DNA of 64,000 bases, taken from NCBI RefSeq assembly GCF_028640845.1, contig NC_080541.1:1026435-1090434 (forward strand), read 5' to 3'. Made by a program: the position numbers and the translations under genes. Shown piece by piece: positions 29,250-39,533 of this stretch. The notes under the pieces were generated by a model, which was not told the DNA's origin, made no database searches, and saw only the letters and a program-made list of their open reading frames with translations. Every line of letters begins with the position of its first letter. Position 1 is the stretch's first letter. This DNA is from Ahaetulla prasina (taxonomy: Eukaryota; Chordata; Lepidosauria; Squamata; Colubridae).

Positions 29250-32200
29250 CTAGAGAGAGGGACAGGCAGGCGAGTGAAGCAATCACAGGAAGAGCAAAAA
29301 AATATTGATTTAGAATACAGACATGGTTAAAGGAAATGCTACACAAATCCATAGAATTAAAGCCAGAAATTTTCTTATTGGGTATTTTGCCAGAAAGATA
29401 TAGCAAAGAAGAAATGTATTTAATTATTCATGTAATAACAACAGCAAGACTTGCATTTGCGCAAAATTGGAAGTTAGAGAGAATCCCATCAGAAGGTGAA
29501 GTAATAAAAAAGATCTTAGACTGTGTGGAAATGAATAGATTAACTTTAAGAATAAAAGATAAAGGGCTTCCGGTTTGGCTCCGCTGTGTTAATGGCGGCA
29601 ATTTCAGTCCGCCCGTTCTTTGTGATTCTGTGAGAGCTGTTTAGACAGTGCTAATCTTCTGTCAACAGCTCGTAAATCTCTGCCTCGGGCAAAGAGGGGG
29701 AGATGAGCATTTGAACTGAAGTTTGAGCCCCCAAGAAAAGCCCCAGAATGATTTCTGGTGGTTTGATGGGAAACGCTCCTTCGATAGTTCAAAAAAAGCT
29801 CCAGAGTCCAGAACGCCTCTGCAAAAGCAGAGCAAAACGCAGCGTCCATCTCCGTGACTGAAGAGGATTAATGATAAATTTTCAACACGGAAGAATCGAA
29901 AGCAGGAAGGCTGGCATTTGCTTGTAAGATGATTTTAACTCCCTGACAGAGAAGTTATTTGAAGAGTGGAGATGAAGAAAGATGGCGTTTTGTTTTTTGA
30001 AAGTGAAAGCTAAGGAAATGCTGATTACAATTGCTGGTGTGGAACCTCTAAGAAGAAAATAACAAGATTTTTTTTTTCTAAATGGAATTCTTTTTTTAAA
30101 AAAAAAAAATCTATTTCTTTTTTTATTATCTTTTTTTTTACAGTGTTTAAGAAGAAAAATTTATTGGGTTTTTTTTTTCTTTTTATTCCCTCCCCCCCTT
30201 TTTTTTTCTTCTTCTTCTTCTTGATATTACTTAGTTTAAAAATGGCTTTTAAGCAAAGAGATTTAACCACTTCTAAATTATTGGAAATATCTTCACTTCA
30301 GGTACGGAAATTGAAAGAAGATATTAAAGACAGTCTAAGGAATTTTTTACAGGAGCTTATGGAGGCTCATCTTTCAGAAATAGATCAAAAATTTAATGAA
30401 ATGGAGAGAGAAATACTGGATTTTAAAGATTTGGTGGAAGAGCAGAGTAAGGAGATGAAAAAATTAAAGGAATCAATTACTCCATTATTGTTATCTAGTA
30501 CACAGACAGAAGAAAGACTGAATGAATTTAACCAAATTAATTTAGATTTGCAAAGGAAAATAGATGAAGTTCAAATTAATTTGAATTTAGAAAATAAAAT
30601 AGATGATATTCAGGTTAAGGCTGATAAGGCAGAGGAAGAAAGGGTTATATTACAATATAAATTAATGGAATATGCTATAAGGGTAAGGGTTTAAGAGAAT
30701 TTAAAGAGGAAAATTTGAAAGAGATTTTTATTCAGGCCTTTGCCCAGATAGAGGAATGGAACCAGAAGATTTTGAAGTTAATATTGAAAAAATTTATCGT
30801 GTTAATTCCTGGTGGGCAAGGCAGAAGTGTTTACCGAGAGATGTGGTTATTTATTTTACAAATAAGAGGATTAGGTATGGAATTTTGCAAGCATTTTATA
30901 AAAATAAATTTCAAATATTAGGACAAGATATAATAATGATGAAGGAAATTCCTCCTAAAATGTTAAGAAAGAGAAAAGAATTTGCCTTTCTGGTGGATGA
31001 GCTTAAGAAACATCAGATATATTTTAGATGGGAGGTTCCAGCAGGTTTAACACTGAATTATAAAGGAAAAAGTATTTTCTCAATACAATTTGTAAAGCAC
31101 GAGATTTTTATACTAATGTATTAAAGATTGGGAATTCTTTGTTAACAGATGTTAAGTTGAATGGTGAATAGATGGTTGAAAATGTGTAAGATAGAAGAAG
31201 GGGAGGGAGAATGTTTAACTTTATTAAATATGATTATGGTTAATTTTTGTAAATGACTTATTGTGGATATAAATGTGTAATTTTAGGGGTACTATATGAT
31301 ATATTAAAGGTATAAAGGAATAGGAAGATGGAATATTGTTTAATTTTGGAGGATAGATAGTAAAATTTAGGAACTTGGATTAAATATTATATTTAAGAGA
31401 TGGATGTAATGTTAATTAGAATGTAATTGTTATAATAGATATATTGTGGATGATATAGGTGTAATTTTAACAATGTTATTTGACATAAGTAAGGTAAAGT
31501 GAAGATTTTAATTATTACAATTGACACTTTGGATATTTGTAATATTATTTGTTGTATATATAAATGTTAAAGATGTGAAAAGATGGACTATTGCTTACCC
31601 TGAAGGTTGGACAGAAAAATTAAAGAAACTAAGTCGGAAATATGAACTATTTTTGAGAGATTGCTAAGGGAAGAAAGACATTTTAGAAGAAACCTTGGTG
31701 AATATTGGAAGATGGAACGTTGTTTTGATATTGATTGATGAAGGTTGGATATTAAAAACTACGTACTTTATTCAAGAATAAACACTAACTCAATTGGAAA
31801 CTTTGGAGAATTCTAGGAGTGGAATGGTCTGATATATAATGGAGTGGAAGAAAAGTATCTTCTTTGTCTTTGGAAGGGGAGTGGAGGTTTTAAGGAACGA
31901 CTATGGATTATGATTTGTGCTAGATTTTAATTTTTGTTGTTAGTTTTATACCCTGTACTCGGTTCTGGGAAGTCGGGGGGGGGGGGGGGAGGAGGGGGAG
32001 GGGAGGGGGAGGGGGTAGAAAATGGATTGATAGTTAATGTACAAAGATGATTGAAGATGTATAATTAATGTAAGATCGGACCTGCCTGGTTACTACTTTA
32101 GAATGAAGGGAAAGAAGGAGTAGAAGAGAGAAGGAGGAAAGAGAAGAGGAGGAGGAGGAAAGGAAGGAAGGAAGAGGGGAAGAGGGAGAAGAAAGGAATA

Positions 32201-35143
32201 GGGAGGAAAGAGGAGAGGATGTAGATAAGAGAGGGGGAGGATGGTTATGGAAAGTAGAAGAAGGTAAAGAAGGAGAGTAAAAGGAAAAGGAAGGGGGTGG
32301 TGACCAGGCAGATCCGATTAATTGTATATGAGGGTACATTAAATATGTTATTGGATATGTTATTGGATAAGAATGTCAAAATAATTTAAAAAAAAGAAAG
32401 AAAAAAAAAAGAATAAAAGATAAAAAGGAATCGGTGTATTTCAAGACATGGGAAAGATTTTATGTATGGTTAGAAAAGAGACAGAAATAAAACTCAATAA
32501 ATAGATAAACAATGTTAATAAATGAAAAAGAAATGAGAAAAATGGTAATTAAGAAACAGAAACCCAGGTATCGCCAAAATAGATGGAAAAGGATGAGAGG
32601 GGATGAAGAAGAGAAGATTATAGATATAAATGTACAACCATGAAATGATGGATTGGGTAAAATAGAAAAGAAATTGAAAAGAAAGTATATATTATCAGAA
32701 GATTGGAGTTGCTCGGATACCAAACAAGGGAAATAATATACAACAAGGAAGAAAGAAAGAAGAGATGAATAGAAGGTAAGATAGAGGAGGTGAAGGAGAG
32801 AGAGAGATGGAAGGAAGGAGAAGGAGAGGAAGACAAGTTAGGGGATAAGAGTAGGAGAGAAGGTGAGAAAGGAGGGAAAGAGAAGAGGAGTGGGGGAGAG
32901 GAAAGGGAAGGAGGTATGAGGAAGGAGAAGAGGAGGAAGAAGGTAGGAAAGGAGAAGAAGAAGGGAGGGAAAATGAAGGGAAAAGAAAGGGTAGAAGAGC
33001 AACTCCAAAGGTAATTAAAAAGTTTTTTTTGTGTGCTTTCTTTAGAGAGAATATGTATGATTATCTATGAATAAGAAAATGTACATTTATAATATTTGTA
33101 TAAGAAAAATAAAAAAATAAACTTTTTTTTAAAAAAGGAAGAGCAAAAAGGGCATCTTGGAGCAGCCCCCCCCCGGCCTCCCCGGGTGTCCTGATCTCTG
33201 GGGCCCCACCATCACCCGCCCCATCCCCCCAAAAAACAACCTTGCCACAAGAGTTGCCCGTTTCCAACATCTGTTCCAGCCGCCCAAAGTTTTCAGCCCA
33301 GGCTGAAAAGTGGCCCAGCAAAAACCCAGAGCCAGAAGACCTGGGCTCTCCGAAACCTCACCAAGGCCTGCACGGTTGGGAAAGGCTTCAGATCCTGGGG
33401 CTTGGGCAGCTTGGGGATGAGGTCCTCCGGATCCACGCTGACCTAGGAGGGAAGCCGTCCGCCCTCAGTTCCAGCTGGGAGCAGCTGCCCAGGCTGACTC
33501 ATGTCCCCCCCACCCCCAAATACCCTGGCAGGGGCAAAGCAGCAAAGCCCACCCGCATCTTCCTCTGGCGCGGGCAGAGGTAAAGGTCGAGGCAGCGCTC
33601 GAAGCGCTCGTGGATGAAGCGGGGGAAGGCGGGCACACGGCGCAGGCAGTCATGGCGCTGGGGCACGAAGTTCAGCTTGCGCTCCGAAGGCTCCTGCTGT
33701 TCCCAGGCGAGTTTCTGCAAGGGGTTGCAGGAAAGAGATGAGGAGGGGGCGAGACCCCATCCCAGGGCGGCTCCTCTGCCCCTCCTGTGGCACCGGCTGG
33801 GACCAGGGAAGCCAGGCCCAGCTCTGCTCACCTCTTCCTCAGTTGGGAGATACTCCGGAGGGGGGTTGTAGGACTCCTCGTGTCCAGGCAGGGGAAGTTT
33901 GGGGGCAGGCACGTGCATCTTGTGACGCCCCAGGATGGAGTTGTGGTCCTCCTGGGCCCAAAGGTCATAGAAGATCCCCGTGTCCTCCCGGGGCCTCCTC
34001 GGCTTGATCCAGCCCATCTTGATGGCGTGCACCAGCCTGGAGACCTGCAAGGGCAGAAGAGCTGCCATGAACCCACCCCGTGATCCTCCGGGAGCCGCAG
34101 AGGCCCTACCTGCAGATGCCCTGGACCAGGCCTTCTCCCGCATTCAGCATTTCCTCGCCTTCCCTTCCCTAGGGGAGCAGCCAGGGTACCTGAGCAGTTT
34201 TGTTGGGGTTCAGAAAAAGGTTGTGTTGGGAGCTGTGATGTGCCCACCCAGGCACTAAACCGGAAGGGATCTGGCCAGGACCCGGTCTGGGCCCCAATCA
34301 CTCCAGTGTCTCCATGCTGGGCCTGCTTCTCCTGGGGGCCACTTTGGCACAAGGCAGCTACCTCTCAGCGCCATCCCCCTGACACCTGAGCCACTCTCAC
34401 ACAGCCCCGCCAACCCTTGGGATCTCCGGTTTGTGTGTGGAGACAGCAACTCCTGGGACAGGCGGCACATTCGGGGCAAGGCCAACATCAGGGTAGGCCA
34501 AGACCCCCCTCTCCAAAAAGAGCCCTTTCTTTTTTCAGCAGCTCACCTTCTCCTTCTCGACCAAGGAAGGGATGAAGCTCCGTTTGTCCGCGGGCCGGTT
34601 GGTCACCGGGTGAATCCTCACCTGGCTGCTGAAGAAGTCCACAGCCGGCTGCAAAGGAGTCAGAGGTAGGATGGAGGGGCTGCAGCTGCAGGAAATTGTG
34701 GCTCCCCGGGAGAAAGGAGGGGGCAACAGCCCTTTGCTTACCTCGTACGGATTGAAATTCACATCCCCAAACTGGCCACGCTGGAGACGGTTCACCAGCT
34801 CTACTTGCTCGTCCGTCAGCTTCACATCTGCCCCGGTCATCTTGTCCTGGACCGTTCGCCTGGGGGGTGGGCAGAGAGAGTCATGAGCAGCTGTGCTTCC
34901 CAGCTTACCTGTCTCTCCCTGCAACAGGCCCCGCCCAGCTCAGCCCAGAAGCCAGGCCCTCCTAGGGGTGGTGGGGGGCCAGCCTCACCAGTAGTCAGGG
35001 TTCTCCATCTTCTCCAGGAACCTATCCAGCTCGTCCTTGGAGCGGATGGGCTTGTAAATCTGCTTGCCGTCCAGGTTGTAGCCGATGTGCGGGAAGTCCT
35101 GGTACCACTCCATGGGGATGTTGCCCACCGTGTTGCGGATGTC
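26607..35143 (-). CDS. BOP1: BOP1, block of proliferation 1 ribosomal biogenesis factor (13 C-terminal exons)
   Basis: Minus-strand gene whose 13 exons join in phase into 1,851 bases: 616 codons plus TAG at 26607-26609. Human BOP1 is 746 residues; this covers everything from about residue 131 to the end. BOP1 acts in the nucleolus with PES1 and WDR12 in the PeBoW complex, needed for pre-rRNA processing and 60S subunit assembly (family knowledge). Visible parts are the BOP1NT domain (first 277 residues here) and a C-terminal WD40 propeller ending in DATIRLFT. The acidic N-terminal exons, expected to number three, were not found and should lie beyond 64000. One intron (29250-33361) is inflated by nested L1 copies. 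SCX lies antisense in the intron upstream of 35143. Confidence 0.97.
29548..32424 (+). mobile_element. Inner L1 with ORF1 but no ORF2 (half-L1-like), 16-bp TSD
   Basis: The element at 29564-32408 is flanked by AAGAATAAAAGATAAA at 29548-29563 and 32409-32424. It begins GGGCTTCCGGTTTGGCTCCG, looks 5'-complete, and ends in an A-rich tail. About 680 bases of 5' UTR precede ORF1 (30242-31124). From 31125 to the tail there is no reverse-transcriptase or endonuclease sequence, only 3' UTR with the L1-family block CGGTTCTGGGAAGTCGGGG and a long G-rich tract near 31976-32015. Confidence 0.85.
30242..31124 (+). pseudogene. L1 ORF1 (RNA-binding chaperone), frameshifted
   Basis: The ATG at 30242 opens a frame with a long coiled coil ([19 protein letters not shown], then [13 protein letters not shown]) that stops at 30692-30694. 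The RNA-binding and C-terminal parts continue in other frames: [18 protein letters not shown] near 30705-30755, then [40 protein letters not shown] and [20 protein letters not shown] to the stop at 31122-31124. At least two frameshifts, near 30685 and 30755, break it. In L1 biology this protein coats L1 RNA. Confidence 0.8.
33362..35143 (-). CDS. BOP1: BOP1 exons encoding the BOP1NT domain
   Basis: In gene order the exons are 34989-35143, 34742-34859, 34547-34648, 33832-34044, 33553-33714 and 33362-33442. They encode [127 protein letters not shown] and [20 protein letters not shown]. This is the BOP1-specific N-terminal domain, which in family studies contacts PES1. All donors are GT and acceptors AG on the minus strand. 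The first exon starts at codon phase 0, so the missing upstream exon must end on a complete codon. Confidence 0.96.
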
Positions 35144-35423
35144 CTGGAAGAAGAAGGGCAGGCAGGGACTTCAGCGGAGGGGGGAGAAGCTTGGAAGAGA
35201 CTCTGCTAAGGGGGGAGGAGGTTACTTCATCCTGATTCCCCCCCTCCCCCGTCCACCTTCACTTGCTTGCAGGAGGACCTGGCACAGGAAGGAGCCGCCC
35301 TCAGAGAGCAACGCAAGAGGGGCTGAGCTGTAGGCACAGGGAAGGTGGGAATACAAAACCCCTTTTCCTCCATGAGGCAGGCGGTACTCAGCGTTATGGA
35401 CCTGCTCAATCATCCCCCAGCCG

Positions 35424-35703
35424 CCTTTGCGCCTTTTTTTTTTTGAATTTATATCCCGCCCTTCTCCGAAGACTCAGGGCGGCTTACACTATGTTAGCAA
35501 TAGTCTTCATCCTATTTGTATATTTATATACAAAGTCAACTTATTGCCCCCCCAACAATCTGGGTCCTCATTTTACCTACCTTATAAAGGATGGAAGGCT
35601 GAGTCAACCTTGGGCCTGGTGGGACTAGAACTTGCAGTAATTGCAAGCAGCTGTGTTAATAACAGACAGACTTAGTCTGCTGAGCCACCAGAGGCCCTTT
35701 GCG
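35424..35703 (-). repeat. tRNA-derived squamate SINE with Bov-B-like tail, 8-bp TSD
   Basis: The element at 35432-35695 is flanked by CCTTTGCG at 35424-35431 and 35696-35703. On the plus strand it starts with a T run (its poly(A) tail), then ATATCCCGCCCTTCTCCGAA, the Bov-B-derived 3' end. After the CAACAATCTGGGTCCTCATT block it ends with a tRNA-like head (GTCTGCTGAGCCACCAGAGG). It is close to the copy at 61771-62043. Confidence 0.85.
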
Positions 35704-37057
35704 GCCTATCTTGCCAACTATGCTAGAAATCACATTTCTGGCCCCTTTGGAGCAAAGGAAGGGGGCTCCTCGGTGGCCCCCCTCCACCCCCTTCCCTGCC
35801 AGCTGACTCAGGGCAAAGCTGCTCCCCCCCTACCTTGGAGGCATCTCCGGGACCCCTCCCTTTCCCACCTGGGTCACCATCCGGGCCCCAATGAGCGCAT
35901 GGCAGCAAGGAGGGAAGCCAAGGCGGCAGAACCTCTCCAGCAGGAGAAGAGCCTCCCTCCCCCTCCCAGGGCCGGGAATTCATTTCCTAACCAAGAAGGT
36001 TGACCATATCCAGGTGACTCATTGCCAAAGCTTCTCTCCTCCCCCCCCCCCGCTTCAAGGCACCTACCCAGAAGTGAAGCTGCAGAAGGAAAAGGGGGTC
36101 CCGGGAGCCACTCAAGGGATTTTAGGGGTGCAGCTCCTGCCCAACCAGGGCTGGCAGATGGCCATGCCTGACCTCCTCTTCCTTTAGGCCCATTTATTGG
36201 GTCTGGCACGAAGAGTTCGACCGACTATCCCTCCAAGGCGCAACCTCCCCCCACCTCCTGCAGAGCTGAGAGATGTGGGGCCAGAACAGGCAAGGGCCAA
36301 TGGATGGTCCTCATCTGCCCCCCCCCATCCCAGAGGAGTTTCACAGGCCAGCAGCACCAGCAGAGGGTAAAGGGGAACTTCTGGGAGGGATCTTCTAGGC
36401 CCCCCTCCTTGGTGCGGGTGGAAAGGCATTTCACAAAGAGGGAGCCCTCAATCTGCTGCTGCCAGAACCGGGGTGGGATGTCCATCTAGCATTGTCCGTC
36501 CGTCCATCCATCCCACGCTTTGAATGAGAGGCTGCTGTGGAGGAGGAGGAGGAGGCAGCGGCACCCAAGAGCAGAGCAGAGCAGAGCAGCCAAGGGCCTT
36601 TCCTGTGTGGGGCTGATGCCAGTAGCAGCTTTCCCGCTCCTCCATCTGCCTCCCACAATTAACACATCACTCCCCCCCCCTGCAATCCCCCCCTCCAAGG
36701 CACTGCCGTCACTCAGCCACACGTCTGGAAGTTGCTCTTGGAAGAGCAGAGGCATTCCTGGGTGTGCATTCCTGGCACGGATCTGCCTTGAAAATTGCTG
36801 GTCCACGTGGAGAAAGAAGAGAAGGGGCAGCAGCCGGAGGGAAAGGGGGGCAGGCAGACTTTGGGATGGGGGGAGGGAAAAGAAATCCCCCCTCCCTGGA
36901 CAGACTCTGCTGGCCCTGCTCCAGAGCTTGCCAAGGCCTGAGCTGGGAGGGGCCTTGTGCAGGTTTGGGGGGGCAGCCCCAGGTCTTCCCCTGAAAGGGT
37001 CCGATGCCCTTAGAAGGACTGACCACCAGTGCAAAGGGCCCACAGAGGAGGCAGGGA

Positions 37058-37124
<67 letters not shown>

Positions 37125-38742
37125 TTCTGACTCCTGTTATCTGGACTGCTGGAGTGTGGGAAACAAGAGCAAAGTCAAGGGGGAGATCCTACGGCTGAGG
37201 AAGGTCTCCATGTGGGCAGGGGTCCTGCAAGGCTAGGCACATTTTTCCACCAGCTTCCCTCCTCCTCGTTCTCTTCCCCTGCCCAGAGTCCAGAATCAAG
37301 GCGCACTTTCCGCAAAGGGCTGAAAGGGAGACCCTGCCTGGCTCTCCTGGCCTCTCCTTCTGCCCTGCGCTGACCAGGTGAGGCCGGAAACCGCAGGCGT
37401 CTCTGCCCTGCCCCGCCCCCTTCCCTTTCCTGGCTGTTCTCTCACTCCCCTGCACAGAGGGGGGAAAGCAAGCAGACCCTGGGCCCACCAAGGCAGCTCA
37501 GCTCGAGGGATGGAGGCACCTGTTCCCCAGAGAGGAGCCGCTGCTGTCCTGGCCAAGAGAAGAAGAACTCCAGGAGCAGAGCTGGGTTTCTGAGGCAGGC
37601 CATGGCCGCCCAGGGTGCTCACCTGAGCCCTCATCGTAGTCCTGACTGGCCGCTTAAAAGGAGGCTGCTTAGGAGGCCCCTGCAATTGCAAGCCAGCTTC
37701 CCAGCACGCTATAGGTCAGAATTAAAATTTGGGCTGCAATAGGGCTGTGTTCCCACAAGGTTCTCTTCATTTATTTATTTATTTATTTAAAACATTCATA
37801 TGCTTTAAAGCCAGATGTGGGACCAGGTCAGAGAGAGATTTATTTATCCATCAATCCCACGGCCTGATGCCCAAGGATTCTGGGGGAGCTGAGATAAAAG
37901 CCCAGCCGAGTGAGCTGGACTGGCTGCTACTTCACAGCTCAGCAAGTGGTCCAAGTCCTGCGGCCGATGCTTTGCTGGGTTTTCTTTTGAAACCAGGAAT
38001 GAGTTTAAATCAGCAACCAAGTGAAGCCTGCAGTGCCAAGCGCAGTCTACCTGCGTGCTGCATCAAAAGTGGACTCAAGTTCCACGTCTCCATGTGCTCA
38101 ACAACCTGCTGTGTGCCCTGGCTTAGCCACAGCTGAAGACCCTGCGCCTTAACCCAGGAGGTGTGTCTGTGCACCAGAGACCCTTCCCCAATCACTGCCC
38201 AGGACAAGAGGATTCTCCTTCCTCAACCCCTTCCCTGGGGACGAGTCATTTGGGTCATCCACAGGGTGGGTTCAGGGGCAGAGGAAGAAACCAATACAGG
38301 TGGGGGAGGTTTTCTGTCCCACAGCAAATCTGAAGGGAAGCAGATGGGACCCAGGAGGGCCTGGAGCTGCTCAGGCCTTCAGAAGAGCAGCAGCCCAGCA
38401 AGGGTTAATCCTCCCCATCCTGGCCAAAGAAGACCCTCCTCTGTCCTTCCCCAGCTACCTCCAGCCTGGGCTGGGCTGACCTCTGAGCTGACCTCAGCAG
38501 GAAGCTCCTAACTGCTGTGGGGAAGCCAGTCGACCGGTGTGTCCCCCCCCCCCTCGGAAGCGCCGAGCCAGCCCAAGTTCTGCATCCAACAGGTGAAGTC
38601 AGCGCAGGGCCTCCCCCGCCCAACCCTCCAGCTTGCAGCCCCCAGGCGGGGGCGGGTGGGCAGGCGCTCCCCCCTCCGGAGCAACGCTCAGGTAGGCGTG
38701 AAGCGAGGCGGGGAGGGAGGGGCCTGTCGGCCCGACCATCAC
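35704..38742. other. SCX upstream region; purine microsatellite at 37060-37120
   Basis: About 3 kb between the SINE and the SCX promoter. It contains an (AG)n tract at 37060-37120 and a (TTTA)n run at 37769-37789. No exon, RNA gene or other repeat is recognised. Upstream enhancers of SCX could lie here, but nothing in the sequence proves it. Confidence 0.5.
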
Positions 38743-38748
38743 GGACAA

Positions 38749-38755
38749 TATAAAA
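38749..38755 (+). promoter_or_regulatory. SCX: SCX TATA box
   Basis: TATAAAA at 38749-38755 (context GGACAATATAAAACTCGCG) lies 233 bases before the SCX start codon. Transcription would be expected to start about 25-30 bases downstream, near 38780, giving a 5' UTR of about 0.2 kb. The start position is inferred. Confidence 0.7.
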
Positions 38756-38987
38756 CTCGCGCGCGCCTGTCCAGCCGCCGCCGTCGCCCAGGAGCCGCCC
38801 GCCCGCCCGCCCGCCCGCCCGTGGCTGCCTGTGTGCTGGGAGCGCGGAGAGAGGAGCGGCGGAGGAGGCGGACAAGTCGCGGAAGCCCCGGGAATCCCTC
38901 GCCGGGCATCAAGAGGCCGGGGAGAGCCCCGAGTCGGCCGCCGCGAGATGCGAAGTCGGAGCTGAGCCGGTCCGTCTCCGCCCAGCC

Positions 38988-39533
38988 ATGTCCTTCGCCC
39001 TGCTGCGCTCGGCGCCCAGCCGCTTCCTGTATCCCGAGATCAGCATGCTGTCGGAGGAGGACGAGGAGAACGGCAGCGGCGAGAGCTCGGGCTCGGACGA
39101 GAAGCCCTACGCGCTGGAGGCGGGCGCCTACGGGCTGCGGGGCGGCAAGCGCGGCCCGGGCAAGAAGGGCAGCCGCGGCGTGGCCCGCGAGCCCCGGCAG
39201 CGCCACACGGCCAACGCGCGGGAGCGCGACCGCACCAACAGCGTCAACACCGCCTTCAGCGCCCTGCGGACGCTCATCCCCACCGAGCCGGCCGACCGCA
39301 AGCTCTCCAAGATCGAGACGCTGCGCCTGGCCTCCAGCTACATCGCGCACCTGGGCAACGTGCTCCTGGCCGGGGAGGCCTGCGGGGACGGGCAACCCTG
39401 CCACGCCGGCCCGGCCTTCTTCCACCCCGGCGGCGGCGGCGGCGGCAAAGGCGGCAGTCCGGCCGCCCCGGAGAGCGACGGCTCCCAGCCCAAGCAGATC
39501 TGCACTTTCTGCCTCAGCAACCAGAGGAAGCTG
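38988..39533 (+). CDS. SCX: SCX coding exon 1
   Basis: 182 codons from the ATG at 38988, including the whole bHLH domain. The donor is CTG|GTGAGT after 39533. A GGC repeat (about 39427-39443) encodes the glycine run where the human protein has proline and alanine-rich sequence, so this segment is freely variable. Confidence 0.97.

Larger units (their letters stand above)
29287..33149 (+). mobile_element. Outer L1 LINE (5'-truncated), split by a second L1, with 14-bp TSD
   Basis: The element runs 29301-29563 and resumes at 32425-33135. It is flanked by identical 14-base repeats AGGAAGAGCAAAAA at 29287-29300 and 33136-33149. The left part encodes the end of L1 ORF2 ([16 protein letters not shown], then [17 protein letters not shown]). 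The frame continues unchanged across the inner insertion to its stop at about 32490. The rest is a purine-rich 3' UTR. Without this nest and one duplication the BOP1 intron would be only about 260 bases. Confidence 0.88.

Noticed and set aside
37590..37650. Possible upstream BOP1 exon ending in a GTGAGC donor (minus strand)
   Set aside because: It encodes DYDEGS in one frame, but a stop lies a few codons upstream and the phase at the donor does not fit the exon at 34989-35143.
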